From Diploptera punctata (taxonomy: Eukaryota > Arthropoda > Insecta > Blattodea > Blaberidae), in contig JASPKZ010007295.1 of the NCBI GenBank assembly GCA_030220185.1, positions 590,501 through 654,500 on the forward strand: a stretch of 64,000 nucleotides of DNA, given 5' to 3'. The notes beneath the pieces were generated by a model. That model ran no database searches. It was not told where the DNA came from and worked only from the letters and a program-made list of their open reading frames with translations. Made by a program: the position numbers and the translations under genes. Shown in pieces: positions 32,933 to 45,480 of this stretch; the first letter of the stretch is position 1, and each line of letters begins with the position of its first letter.

Positions 32933-34589
32933 GACTATTTAACTCATGCTCCAAAAGGGAGTCAGTGACCAATCACATTTCAATATTTTTCTATTTCAAC
33001 CAATCACATTCGTGTTTCGCCTCGAATTTATCAACCGAAGTTTATCACATTAAAGAAAGCATTTCCTTTTTAACATTCTGACTAGGTCATAGCATTATTT
33101 TGCAGTGACTGACCCTCCAAGAAATACGGCTACCAGATTGTATATATAGTGCATTGATGTCAGCAGATAGCGCATGCGGGAGATAATATAAAAACGTTTG
33201 TAGCGATTGATTATACAAAAAAAAACACTGTTTGCACTTTCTTAAACGAATTATTTTCCAGCAAATGACGTTGTAGAAAAATATAATTGACATATTTACA
33301 TCATAGGACATTAGAAATTAATACCTAATGTTGATTATAAATTTCTCCACTAGGGTGCATTCTTACAATATTGCGATCCTTTGGCAATAAATAATATGAT
33401 CTGGTTGCAGTGACGAACAAAAGAAGCAAATGAAGGGTTACTGTACGCTCTTTGAAAAGAAAAATTCCTACAGATAAACCACGAAAATACACATACGAAA
33501 CACCCCAGCACCGATCGTTTCTCATTTGTGTTCAAACATCACCGGTGTACAATAAATAGATAAATATTTTTAAAATAACTATAGTTAAATAATGATTTGT
33601 GAGTAAACAGCTTAATTTTATTCGTTAAATAGTCCTAACAAATGCCACTCTTGATTTCCAAATTCCCTAGATAAATTGGAAATCACTCGTGGCATTACAT
33701 AGGATAATGTGTGGGCCTACTTATATGTTACCCCACACAAGAAGAGTATTGGACGAGTACATGGTTAAGTTAGGTGTTAAGGATTACGTACTCACAGAGT
33801 TGACGATACGCTCTCATAAATATTGCCCAGTTCAGCAGGTTGTGTCTTTCAAAACACGTATCCTGTAGTCGACAACGTACTGCTGATTAAAAATGCATTG
33901 TACCCCAGTGATCACACTTCATACTGTTTATCATAAAGTAATGCCACGAGTGATTTCCAATTTATGTGATAGTATTAGGAAATCAAAGACAGGCATTTGT
34001 AGGACTATTTACCGAATAAAATTAAGCTGTTTACTGACAAATCATTATTTAAAATATGGTTATTTTAAAATAATTAATTAATTTTTTATCTTAAAAAATG
34101 CGATGTTTGAAAACAAATGACAAATGTTTAGGTTATGGTTAATTTGTTCATTCACGACAACTAATATCCTATTATTTATTGCCAAATAGGATCCCAATAT
34201 TGTAAGAATGCACCCTAGTGGAGAAAAAATGAAACACTGTAGATTCCCCTATCAAACACCACAACATTTATAGGTTATTAATTAATTTTTTAGGAAGGAA
34301 CAATTCCGTAAAATCATTACTTAAAAACACTAGTATCAAATGTTGTAATTCGAAGGAATCTGTTCATTATTTGCTACATTCAACCGTGTTTGTTCGAAAG
34401 TCAGGACACTGCAAAATAATGCTCTGACATGTTCAGAATATTAAAAAGAAGGAGCTTCCTATAGCTTGGTAAAACAGAATTCGATAAATATCGAGGATGA
34501 AACAAGCTTGTCAATTGGTTGTAAAAACCAAAATGTTTTTTGAACTTGATTGTTCATTGACTCCTAATTGGAGCATGAGTTAAATAGTC
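32933..34589. mobile_element. Foldback element C, 1.66 kb
   Basis: The ends are inverted copies GACTATTTAACTCATG. The arms run inward for more than 600 bp on each side with moderate divergence, sharing ccactagggtgcattctta, tttggcaataaataat and ggaaatcactcgtggcatta. A centre of about 230 bp (33704-33932) is not repeated. There is no transposase frame. The target duplication is not clear. Solo arms of the same family lie at 36508-37125 and 59555-60821. Confidence 0.75.
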
Positions 34590-34596
34590 TATGTAA

Positions 34597-35562
34597 CTAA
34601 ATAACTAAAGGGACTCGATCGAACCCATAGGTTCATGGTGTCGCGCGGATATAAGCTCTCCATTCATCCATATCCTCAGTTGATGTTTTTTAATCATTCA
34701 TATGATACTACTTACCTCAAATCGTGGTAAGTATTATTCTCCCAACTTTCTTATTGGTCTAACAAAGGGGTGTTTTCACTTTCTCGTTGTCCTATAAGGC
34801 GCTTCTATGCCCCTCTTTCATTCACCATTCAGGCAACTTGTTCTGCCCATCGTAGTCTAAAGACTATCCGCTCTTAAAGTGATCCTCCTAAAACAAAACC
34901 ACGTTGACCTGCTCTCTTTTAATTGGATATGGACACTGACGTACGGTGTTGTAGAAACAATAAATACGATGACAAAAAGTAGTTCCTTCCATTCAATTAA
35001 TACCTTATCTGCTCTTGGAGTGATCCTAACGTAAATAAACACCAAGTGTATCATCTGAATGTAATTGTTATTTTAGTTTAAGGAAATATAAGATTCAAAA
35101 AAACATAGAAAATATTCTAACATGTACCTAATCAATAACATACAAATTAATCTTAAGTTCGTTTCTTACACATGGGATGATGCATTTGAGTAATGCTTCA
35201 GTCGATTTTCATGCCACAAAAAGGGCTGAAGGTATGTCAAGTCTTCTGCTACTGTGTTTCGCCCTCTTAACTTTTTAAACAAAAAATCTGGCAAACCTTT
35301 GACTAGTGATAAAAAACAATTATTTTTAAATGTATTTTCACAAGTTCAGTGAAAAATGTCACAGTTTTCTTCTAGTCTACCCCATTGAACGATCAAATGT
35401 CTTATATACCTCAAAAAGGCTTAAATTTCAAAATCTGACAGTAATTGCGCCGCGAATGGCGGAAGCGGGAAAGGATACAAACTTGTTGTTTATTTACGTT
35501 TAGGATCACTCCAAGAGCAGATACGGTATATATGTCTTAACTACTCTTATTATTAAAATATA
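34597..35562 (-). repeat. LINE A 3' end, split by element X
   Basis: The tail aactaaataactaa is followed by gcgcggatataagctctcc and further LINE A blocks up to cgtagtctaaagac. LINE A resumes with gtcttaactactctta at about 35533 after the insert. Confidence 0.65.
34865..35528. mobile_element. TA-type TIR element X with nested end
   Basis: The clear element is 35003-35526: inverted ends CCTTATCTGCTCTTGGAGTG and CCGTATCTGCTCTTGGAGTG, continuing tcctaa-cgtaaataaaca, with TA at both outer edges. A third, more diverged end (tatccgctcttaaagtgatc) in the same orientation starts at 34865. No coding capacity. Confidence 0.6.
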
Positions 35563-35565
35563 CAG

Positions 35566-36240
35566 TCATCATCATCATCATGATCATCATCATGCCATGG
35601 GCAAGTATTAGGTACATGTGGCCTGTTTTTTTGACGGTCTCAAAGAGGAATTTTCCATCCAGCGCTTTTTTTGGACGTCCCAGCGATCGTTTGCCTTGGG
35701 GGCAGTAGCGACGTATGGCTTTTGGAATTTCTATGAGACGGCATTCGTTGAAAATGGCTTTATCCAGTTGTTCTGGTAGTTTTGTGTATGGTGAAGAATG
35801 GGTTCTACATCCAAATCTTGCATAATTTCCGCATTTCTTTTATGGTCCCACTTTGTGTAGCCTGCGGTACAGCTAATAAATCGCATCTAATTTGCTGTTT
35901 ATTCGGCTTTCATCTCTTCGTATTGTCAATGCTTTCACTAGCATATGTTAATACTGGATGTTGCGAGAACCTTATAAAGCCGTAATTTTGTGTTCTTCTG
36001 TACTAAAGATGGTTTCATTATACCGTTAATTATACCCGTTGTTCTTGTAAAATTTGTAATTTTCTTTGATATATCAACTTCATCTTGAAATGTTAAATTA
36101 GAACCCAAAGAAAGAATTAATTCGTTTACTCGTTCTAAAATATCATCCAAAACAATTATGCTAGGTATAGGGTATTTCCCACAAAAGGCCATCACCTTAG
36201 CTTTCTTCGTAATGACTGTAGCACGTATATTAAATGCTCT
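35566..36240 (-). pseudogene. LINE K 3' end
   Basis: The minus frame 36195-35938 gives MMAFCGKYPIPSIIVLDDIL, a leucine-rich connection, ISKKITNFTRTTGIINGIMK and RLYKVLATSSI, the region after the RT palm. The C-terminal part down to 35575 encodes NECRLIEIPKAIRRYCPQGK and RSLGRPKKAL, with a CAT repeat tail. Frames shift between the two. Confidence 0.75.
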
Positions 36241-36507
36241 AAACAGTACACAATGACAGACGCGCTCATATTGACGCCCTGGCCTGGTTTAAGTACTTGT
36301 ATAGTGTGAGTGTGTTGTATGCGGAATGATGATGCAGAGAAGGGGAAAGATAAAATCCGTTACCAAAACATGAGCTACTCCTGTTGGAAAGCACTAAAGG
36401 GTACTGCCAAGCTTAAGTTCCCAATCCGACGGATATCGCTTTACCCATTAATGGTTACTTGATTTTTTATTATGATTAGTGATTTTAACTGGTAAGGTAT
36501 CTTACTA
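36241..36507. other. Unassigned stretch
   Basis: Nothing recognised. Confidence 0.35.
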
Positions 36508-37125
36508 TGACAATTTAACTCATACCCCAAATGGGAAGTAGTCAATGACCAATCAAACGTTTCATTGAATTTTGTTTTACAACCAATGACAGTCGTGTTT
36601 CACCTCACACTTTATCGATTTCTCTTAATCAGCTTTATTTTTGCTGAAACAGCTCACACACCCGCATTGTTTTTATCTAACAAATAATTGAATATAGCAA
36701 ATAACGAACAGATTCCTTGATTTTACTGAGTTCTTTTTTACTAAAAATATAAATTAATAAACCTATAATGTTGATTATAACATACAGTTTGATGTGTTTC
36801 ATTTATTTATCCACTAGGGGCGCATTCTTACAATATTGCGATCATATTTGGCAATAAATACTATGATGAAGTTCCAGGGATGAACAAATTAAAAACTGAC
36901 CAAAAAATTGTCTCTTCATGTTTTCAAACATCGCCCGGGTACATTTAATAGATAAATATTTTAAAATAACTATATTTAAATAATGATTTGCTAATAACCG
37001 CTCTTAATTGCATTCGTTTTAAGTATAGACCTAAAAAAATGGCAACTCTTGATTTCCAAATCATCTAGATAAATTAGAAATCGCTCGGTGGCGTTACTTT
37101 GCGTTACTTATGGACAATGTGAACA
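36508..37125. mobile_element. Foldback family C, solo left arm
   Basis: Starts tgacaatttaactcatacc and carries gcgcattcttacaatattgc and ataatgatttgctaat in the order of the 32.9-kb copy. No opposite arm follows. Confidence 0.65.
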
Positions 37126-37126
37126 T

Positions 37127-38139
37127 ATGTACAGGTTGTGCTCAATGTTTGCGGTTGCATTGCTATAATATAAGTTGTTGACACTGGCAGTGCAATATAT
37201 TCAAAAGACGCTTGTTAATTTCACAAATATAAATTGCAATCTCTTACCCAATCAATTCAATTTACTAAGATACTATTTTATACAATATAAGTAGATGTAC
37301 TTTATAAACATTAAAATTGTGTACCGAAAGTGCTATTTCGGTACGAAACATCTGTACTGTTATCCTCCCTCTACAGTGAGATTAATGAACTATGCCAATT
37401 TCCTTTCTCTTTGTGTCTACTCCCACTCTCCTTCCTACCTCTCCCTTTGCTCTATTTGTAGTGCGCGACTTCCCCTCTACCTCGGAACTCTCAAATAGGC
37501 GATTCAAGTGGTAAACTGTATCATTCATTCATTCATTCAACATTAGTTTGGTTATCGTCTGAAGGACGTGAGCTCAAGGAGAGCTGGGTTGTTTTGAGTT
37601 TGGTCCGGTAAGCCGAGGTAGGGTACCTTAGGCTGGACTAGAAAATGTATGCAAGGGTGTTTGAGTGTGTAAAGATTATTACTTTTGTTATTATTATTCT
37701 TTTCTTTAAACTTTAGAATGATCAAGTATAACTTATGTTTAATATATTTTCATATTACAACTTCAGACGTACAATTGAAATATTAAATCTTATTTTAAGT
37801 AAACAAGAATGTCTAATTATTATTTTTGCTAGCTATGCTACTGCTGTCTTGTACATTTCTCAAGGTTATATTAGCTCCCCTTTCCTGTCTCGCTTTCATG
37901 GTTGAAAATAATATACTGCATTTAATAACGAATCATAAAATACTACAGTGTGTTTCAGGAATTATTGTTAATTAATATATGTTAGTAAATCTATATAGGA
38001 AAGATGAATCAATCTTTGCCTCTGATGGGCACGGACAAAGAATTATAAATAGCACTGACAGTTATGATCTGGACGCTACTATAAGTGTAACTAAACATAT
38101 GAGTAAATCCTCTATAGGCCAGTAAAGAAATGGTAGAAG
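37127..38139. other. Unassigned stretch
   Basis: A short ATTC run is at 37524-37540. Nothing else is recognised. Confidence 0.35.
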
Positions 38140-38140
38140 A

Positions 38141-38533
38141 ATGTGTAATTTTGTAGATCAAGTTGCACAATTTATTTTTAAAGACAGGCTAAAAAGTAAC
38201 ATATTGAATTATGAAGGACTAATGGGTAACATCGCTTTCTGGGCAACACAATTGGGACGGGTAGAAGCAAAGGGGCGCAAGTGCAAGTTTTGCAGTATTG
38301 CGAAAAAAAAAACAGGTTTAAAGTTGAAGTTGTATAAGGAAATGATACAGCAAATTGAAAAGGATAACAGTCATACTTTATCTACTCCTAACACATTACA
38401 CTTATACAAACTTTCGCCAATAAATAAAATGAATGCCTCTTTGCATCTAAACGCCGTAATTATAAATGTAATCCATAGTTACAATCCTCGTGCCCTACAT
38501 GTTTTTAAACCTTCTAAGAATCGGGTGATGTAG
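38141..38533 (+). CDS. Hypothetical 130-codon open frame
   Basis: Begins MCNFVDQVAQFIFKDRLKSN and includes a CKFC pair and a basic KKKTGLKLKLYKE stretch. It ends HSYNPRALHVFKPSKNRVM before TAG. It could be the decayed end of a transposon protein, since the CxxC plus basic region is seen in several transposase families, or chance. I recognise no family. There is no promoter, intron signal or conserved neighbour. Confidence 0.2.
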   Translation: MCNFVDQVAQFIFKDRLKSNILNYEGLMGNIAFWATQLGRVEAKGRKCKFCSIAKKKTGLKLKLYKEMIQQIEKDNSHTLSTPNTLHLYKLSPINKMNASLHLNAVIINVIHSYNPRALHVFKPSKNRVM

Positions 38534-38651
38534 GGCAGTTAAGAGTAGAGGTACCTATAAAGGGAGAGATTGGGTGAGTTGTGCGTTCTAATAATAATCA
38601 AACTGTACATTTCGGGATTCTCGGTTCCGCGTTGGTGGGCAAGCAGATAGT

Positions 38652-38710
38652 GTTAATGTGGTCTGTTTCGTATTCGAATACGACGCACCACTTCGGCAGA
38701 CCACTTTAAC
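38652..38710. repeat. Inverted repeat with inner palindrome
   Basis: Arms gttaatgtggtctg and cagaccactttaac (13 of 14 pairing) enclose a loop containing the perfect palindrome cgtattcgaatacg. Confidence 0.7.
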
Positions 38711-38744
38711 GTAGACGATTATTGTATTGTGTATAGAGAAGGAG

Positions 38745-38995
38745 CGTAGGATGCCGTATGTGTTCATATGTTTGTGTATTAGTATGTTGTTTGAAGGGTA
38801 GGACGAAGAGAAGGGAGAAGGTGAAACCCGGTGCCGTCACGTAGCGTACTTCGAAAAGCACCATGTGGCTGGCTCCAGCGAATGAATCGCAATCAACAGA
38901 GCACCAATTGACTTAGCAACATTTGTTCCGCGGGCGAATTTGCAATTTAATGCAGGAATCTAGTGCACAATGCTAGCGATTAAACAGGGAAGATT
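38745..38995. repeat. Dispersed repeat O
   Basis: Shares gtgaaacccggtgccgtcac and taatgcaggaatctagt with 25455-25663. It is more complete here, continuing with gctagcgattaaac, a tRNA A-box-like segment on the minus strand. Confidence 0.5.
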
Positions 38996-39027
38996 GGACG
39001 AAGGTACAGACAATGCAGTTACCGCAC

Positions 39028-39120
39028 GCAAGAGAGAGAGAAGAGAGAGAGAGATGATATCTAGATAATAGTAGAGAGAAGGGGGGTGAGGAGGAGAAGG
39101 AGGAGAGAGAGAGAGAGAGT
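39028..39120. repeat. GA-rich purine tract
   Basis: About 90 bp of GA and GGA runs, nearly all purine on this strand. Confidence 0.85.
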
Positions 39121-41221
39121 TATGGAAAGTCCATCACTGCTGAGTGTCGGTAGAATCTTGAGTTCTCTACTTCCGGCAGCCTATAATTGATTACCAACAA
39201 GGCATGAGATTTCCCCTTCGCCTCAAAACGACGAGGTAGGCTCGCCGGCAGTTAAATGGCCCTCAACTTTAAAGACCTAGGTAAACACTTCGCTTAACTC
39301 TGCTGTTATATATTTTGGCAATATTTTGACCGATCCCGTTCGCATGGTAATCTTTTGTTAACATGTTATGAATAGTAGAGGACGTGTTTTGGCCTTCACA
39401 CAAACCCATATTCTGATGCTCAAATACGTTGTTATATTTTTCTTGTTTTGAATTTGTGAAAATAGACAATAAAGTTTTCGCTAACTTAAATAAATCGGTT
39501 TCTGGGGAAATGCATTGAGCATTTAAACCCAAAGCGAATGTGTTATACCTTCACTTCGGGTGTGGGTAATCCGTTTCCATGTTTTCGGAGGTACTCCTCG
39601 CATTTTGCTAAGCACATTATAGGACGTTAGCTGCTGGAACCTGCGTAACGTGAGGTTCAGAATTCCTTCTTACTATTTTACAGACAATCGCCTCAAAACT
39701 TTTTCGGTTGTAATTCCCATGACGAGTGTTAAGTCATACCTATAAAAGAACGAAGTATAAGAATAATGAAAATATATAATATTATCCAACGTATTTATTA
39801 TATTTTCTCAACTAGAACCTTTTGAGTCTTGCAGATTTTTTTTGTTAATTTGAAAAGTTTATTGTAATTTGCAACTATTGTGCGATCAGTATAGCATTGT
39901 ACAGCAGGCGCGGCGATTTCACTATACACTGCTGACGCACTCGCGGCGGGGAACGGACAGCATGGGACCGCGGTGATACAACCACAAACATTTTCGTAAC
40001 TATTTTATAGATTGTCGTACTTTCGGTACCAACTTTATTGAAGCAGGTGCTGGAACTGTTCACCTTCGTTGTCCATACATTTTGACACCTCTTTATAAAA
40101 TTTGTTGTACATATTATGGACTGTTGAACATGACAGAATTTTTACACCCAGGAATCGTGTTTCAAAAAGTCTTCGTACTTGGCTGACAGACTGAGTTAAC
40201 AAATATTGATCATAAATAAATACACGTTGTTCAATAAATAAATATTAGCCATTATACAGTTTACACTTTGTACTTATACACACGTTATTCAGTGTACACT
40301 TATACACTCCTGTTTTATAAGATATAACTTTTAAAATTGAAATAACTTATACACACAAGGAAAAGCGACCGAGCACCTTATATACTCGAAGAACACTATC
40401 TGAATGTGACCGTGAATGCGTCGGATATACTCGTATACTGCTGAGTCTGCGCACATTTCAAGTCCCGTGAGTGCACGTGAAAGCCTTCGTCATCACACAG
40501 CACAAACCCCGCGTCTGCTGTCCAATACTGTATTGATCTCACTGTATAAACAGAGGGGTTAAACTAAGGCACAGGTAGGGTTATAGATAGATATAAATAG
40601 GTAGATAATTATGAAATGATCCATCACTGTAATTTGGTCGTGAGTCTCTATCGTCTACTGAAATAATCTAGAATTTAAATTAGGACACTTATACAAACAC
40701 AAGATACTATACTTCTCACTAGTGGCAAATTTAAAAATAAACGTATGCGTGAAGTACAATATACTTATATTCGAGAATTCGGATGGTTTACAGGCTATAC
40801 GAACAAAAATATAGGGACACTCACCATCAATCCATTGTTAGTCTTGCCCCTTAACACATTCCGATACTGAATTTTAATAAGAATACGGACCATCCTAATG
40901 ACAGCACTTGATGCTAGCATGAAGATTTTCCAACATGGTATGAACGTTTGAGAAATAATGTCAGACAATTTCTCTACCAGAGCTGTAAGCAGAGAAGATA
41001 CTTATATGGGAATTTGGTGTTTTTCGCTGAAAATCACAGATTTCCAATGACCCACTGACAACACTGTTTATGCCATTACAGACGACGCTTAGAATACGCA
41101 GGGCAAATTTTTAGCTTGTGTGCTGTTGTCCGAAGAGGATAACCTAATTTCGTCAACTCACAATTAACTGTTACGGTTTTAACTTTACTTCTAATAAATT
41201 ATAAAGTGATTCTATTACTGA
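39121..41221. other. Unassigned 2.1-kb stretch
   Basis: No gene or repeat family is recognised. It is the longest stretch here without an assigned repeat. A GC-richer patch lies at about 39900-39975. Confidence 0.35.
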
Positions 41222-41492
41222 CCTTAGGAGGCCCTTGGGGTAATATAAGGTTATGATTTCCAACTTTCTGGATAATTGGCACGAGATGCCGGCCGAATGT
41301 TAGCCCTGCATGACGGTTGCCTTTACCCCCAGAACAAGTGTCTGGTACTCATTTCCATTAGAGGCTGAGTTGACTTCTAAACTATGGTGCCGCCAGAGGG
41401 TTTAGGCCAGATTAAAAATCTGGATCAATCGGGTATCGAACCCCCGACCTTCTGGCTTGTAGCGTGCTGCCTTAACCAACTATGCTGGGGAG
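41222..41492 (-). repeat. SINE G
   Basis: Minus copy. The plus strand shows cttaggaggcccttggggta at the tail end and the complement of the B box (atcgggtatcgaacccc) near 41430. Confidence 0.75.
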
Positions 41493-41787
41493 TGGTTGAA
41501 CACTTGGGTGATTGATTCAGCCGATAACCGGGAATATTTAGAAATTATGGTAGGCCTGCCTTTATGTAAAGAAGATCGATGTCTCTTCAGACACAATATG
41601 GAGCTAAAAAGTTTATACCATTTTATTCCCAATTTATAACTAAATTTCAATTTTTTTAATTTGACAACTTAAGAAATCCTAAAATCTATTTGATAGACTC
41701 ACTAATTAGGGGACTAACTATAATAAAACATTTAAATTTGTGAGTTGACAACTTCAGAAGAGCTGAAATATATCTGAAAGACTAACT

Positions 41788-42142
41788 AGAGACAAAGATA
41801 CAAATGAATGGAGAAGACTACATAACAGTGAGCTACATGATCTTTATAGGAAGTCATATGCAATAAAAATAGTTAGCCTCATATACTGGGATGAGCAGGC
41901 TACTTAACATGAATGGGGAAAGAAAGAGGGACATGGAAACTCAATGTAGGAAAACCAGAGGGAAAACGCCTAGTAGGTAGGACAAGTATGAAATGAGAAA
42001 ATAATATTAATCATTATTTGAGGGGGGAATTACACAGGGGATGATTGGAAAACATTAGCTCAGGATGGTGGTGTATGGAGTTCTTACGTCCGCGCGACCA
42101 AGAACCTCCGGATTCGACAGTGTAACTAAGTTAGTTAGTTAA
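41788..42142 (+). repeat. LINE A 3' end
   Basis: From gaatggagaagactacataa through gaaaaccagagggaaaacgc to the tail aactaagttagttagtt. Frames broken. Confidence 0.75.
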
Positions 42143-42320
42143 GACATATTTAGTCTACATAACCATCATCGTTTTATAATTTTTGTTTATTCAACAATTA
42201 TAAAATCTGAAAACAACATGTCCTTCAATTGCAAAAGAAAATCTGAATCACGATAATTACTTTATAACCATAGCTGAGGATATTTAATTATTTATAATAT
42301 TGTTAAAAAAACATCAAAAA

Positions 42321-42650
42321 GTGTAATCACTGAACTACATGGTCTCTATAGGAAGTCAGATATGATGAGAACAGTTAAGTATCCTAGACTGCGATGGGCA
42401 GGACATGTGGCACGAATGGGGAATGAAAGACATGCATGGAAGCTTCTTCTAGAAACACCAGAGGGAAAACGACCAGTTGGTATACCAAGAATGAGGTGGA
42501 AGATTAACAATTAACCATGATTTGAGGAAAGTCGATTATACAGGGAACGATTGGAAACCATTAGCTGAGGATAGGGATGTATGGAGAGCTTATGTCCGTG
42601 CGGCCATGAACCTACGGCTTCGATAGTGCCAGTGAGTTAGTTAGTTAGTT
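42321..42650 (+). repeat. LINE A 3' end
   Basis: A second copy in the same orientation: ctacatggtctctataggaa, gcgatgggcaggacatgtgg, tail gagttagttagttagtt. It is less diverged than its left neighbour. Confidence 0.8.
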
Positions 42651-42984
42651 GATACCTTCATTTTGTATCAGAGTTTGTTTTATTGCAATCGACTGATTGA
42701 TTTGTAAAAAACCGCTTATAAAATTTTAACCACATTAAACTCAACACAAAATAAAGTAAAACCTGATAAAAAAAATTCAAGAGCTTAACTGAATTTCAGT
42801 ATTTAATGACTTGTAATATCGTACGGTAATGGGTCTTACAGTAAGAGGAGATTGGAAAATTATCAAGTCCAACAGCGCACTGGTACAAAATAATACCCAG
42901 TTTTAATTAAAAAACTGTCAGTTTCAGATACACTACCCTATTGTCCATCATAAAATAATTAACGTACAAACGAAAATAATAATA

Positions 42985-42986
42985 AC

Positions 42987-43029
<43 letters not shown>
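42985..43029. repeat. ATT microsatellite
   Basis: About 15 units. Confidence 0.95.
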
Positions 43030-43050
43030 GTACGAAGAGACTTGCTATAA

Positions 43051-43574
43051 CTAGCCAACAAACTAACTAACTCACTGGCACTATCGAATCCGTAGGTTCA
43101 TGGAGCGCAGACATAAGATCTCCATACATACCTATCCTGAGATAATGTTTTCCAATCATTCCCTGTATAATATACATTTCCTCAAATCATTGTTAATGTT
43201 ATTCTCCCACCTCATTCTTGATCTACCAACTGGACGTTTTCCCTCTGGTTTTCCTACAAGAAGCTTCCATGCACGTCTTTCTTTCCCCATTCGTGCCACA
43301 TGCCCTACCCATCGCAGTCTACAAGACTTAACTGTTCTTATTATAAGTGGCTTCTTATAAAGACCATGTAGTTCACTGTTATGTAGTTTTCTCCATTCGC
43401 CTGTCTGTTCATCTCTCTTTGGTAAAAAAAATTGCTAAGAACTTTATTCTCAAATACTCGTAATCTTCTTTCCTGCCTTAAAGTGAGAGGCCATGTTTCG
43501 GATCCATACAATATAACTGGTAGAATAATAGTTTTACATATTTTCGGTTTAATGTTTTTTTAATGGAGTTGGAG
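43051..43574 (-). repeat. LINE A 3' end
   Basis: Tail aactaactaactcactggca, then the usual blocks to taactggtagaataatag and the point where the copy ends. This intact version of the tggtagaataatag block is the comparison used for the mitochondrial filler at 62.66 kb. Confidence 0.8.
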
Positions 43575-44578
43575 TTTAAAATCCTTATCCGGAAGATGCT
43601 GGTTTCAAACTCCAGTGCTAATACCGTGTTCTCGTTGGTTTTCCTCAGTTCCGTCTCCGGGAGGTCCTGGATTAGAATTCCGGTGCCAATAAACCTGAGA
43701 TTTTCCTTGGCTTTCCTCAGTCGTCAAAGCAAATTCCAAATACTAATATTTTTACCAGAAATCATTTTTTCATAATCACCAACTGGTGATATGAATAAAA
43801 TTAAAACAGTGGTCTATACAAAACATATAATAAACACAACAATATCAATTCAGAATCCATAGATATAGCCAACATTCTAGACGAGATACTACCTTAGCTA
43901 TTAATGCGTAAAGATATAAAAAATTCAATAACATTATTGATGATTTTTTCTTCGCTCTTACATATGTAGGGAAATAAGCGTAACTAAAATAGCTTGGTCT
44001 AGAAACTCCTTAACAAAGGAGAAGCTAGGGCCTAACATTGCGCTGTTACGCCATTGTAAGAAGAAGAAACTTAATAAAAAAGTAACTAACTCAAGAAAAA
44101 AAGACATCACTAAACTTGCCAGTATCCGTGTGAAAGAAGTGATTAAATATTATAAACAGTTCAAAAACTTTATTATGACCATATACTCGTACATTACAAC
44201 CTGTAAACACTGCAAATAGTGAAATTAAGAAACCCGTAAAGTTAGAACCATAGGGTTCTAATATGAATTACAATTTATCATAAGAGCGACTTAAAGTTTG
44301 GAACTAAATATAGGATAAGGCACTGTATGTAGAGTAATGAATACCTGCACAGTAACTTAATATGATATCATACATAGTATTGGAAAGACATGAACATTGG
44401 TTATAAAAATGGCTCACAAGAATAATTTATTATGAAAAACAAGAAATAAATTTGATAAAAATCTCTGGTTCTAACCTCGCGAAACAGTTATTAAGTTAGA
44501 TAAAATTATTCTTAAAAGTAAGTATAACAAATGTGTCTAGTATATCATCATTGCAATATAACACACAATATAGAAGTC

Positions 44579-44579
<1 letters not shown>
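43575..44579. other. Unassigned stretch
   Basis: The first 210 bp contain two similar pieces (ttggttttcctcagttccg and ttggctttcctcagtcgtc) that suggest an unrecognised SINE body. The rest is unassigned. Confidence 0.3.
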
Positions 44580-44622
<43 letters not shown>

Positions 44623-44650
44623 TAATAATAAATAATTAATAATAATAATA
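44580..44650. repeat. AAT microsatellite, imperfect
   Basis: AAT array with small interruptions. Confidence 0.9.
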
Positions 44651-44721
44651 AAACTTTGTGCACATAATGATGTGTAAACATTAAAAATCTGTATATAAAT
44701 AAATACAATAATAATAATAAT

Positions 44722-45003
44722 AATATATTTTTATTAGGAATATCCCATAATACAGTTTTCTCTTTGAACCTAAAGTGATTTGTCGCCAGAGGTTTCTGTC
44801 TAAAACATCTTCTTCCCTGAAATCTCTAGCTTCCAAACTTCTCCTCACTCCATCTATCCAACGTTCTTTAGGTCTGCATCTTCCACTTCTTCTATTAGCT
44901 TTCCAATCAAGGATCTTCTTTGGTTTTCTATCTTCTTCCATTTTCATGAGGTGTCCATACCATTTAAAACTTTTTGTATTTTTTATATATTTATTCAATT
45001 TGC
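44722..45003 (-). pseudogene. LINE L 3' end
   Basis: The minus frame reads FKWYGHLMKMEEDRKPKKIL, then RRSGRCRPKERWIDGVRRSL, the W-GH-M and GR-RP--RW motifs of the RTE-like C-terminus. It then reads LWRQITLGSKRKLYYG before an ATT-rich tail. AAT arrays lie on both sides. Confidence 0.75.
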
Positions 45004-45007
45004 ATAA

Positions 45008-45009
45008 TA

Positions 45010-45057
<48 letters not shown>

Positions 45058-45059
45058 TA
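45008..45059. repeat. AAT microsatellite
   Basis: About 16 units adjoining the 5' edge of the minus-strand LINE L. Confidence 0.95.
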
Positions 45060-45333
45060 ACATATTATTAGTATTATTATCATAAAGATTTGTATATTGA
45101 TATAAAAAGACATGTCACTCAATTTACACCACAAACACGTAGAGAAACACAGAAAATACGAAGGTCTACCTGTCCAGAATTCGCTATTCAATATGCTATA
45201 CAGTAAATGTGTGCTCTTAATGTTCAGTACTATACATCTTGTTTCTACAATGCCGCGCATTAATTTGAAATTACAAACAATTTTGTCAAAGAACAGCTAA
45301 TTACTAACATTTACGACACTGCATATTAAGGGA

Positions 45334-45480
45334 ACGCTGATTAGCCTCATGGGCTAATGGTCAGGACGTCTGACTACAATTCATAGGGCCTCGAGTTAAA
45401 TTCCCGGACAGACTATAGGATTTTTCCTTAAAACCGGTGGTAGTCCATGGTCTAGATTCCAATTATTAGAGATGATACAG
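45334..45480 (+). repeat. tRNA-derived SINE Q
   Basis: Head gcctcatgggctaatggtca (A box), B box mutated to GAGTTAAATTCC. The same head occurs on the minus strand at 63236. Confidence 0.5.

Noticed and set aside
43100..43360. 86-codon plus-strand frame
   Set aside because: Antisense translation of LINE A; the same pseudo-protein appears at other LINE A copies.
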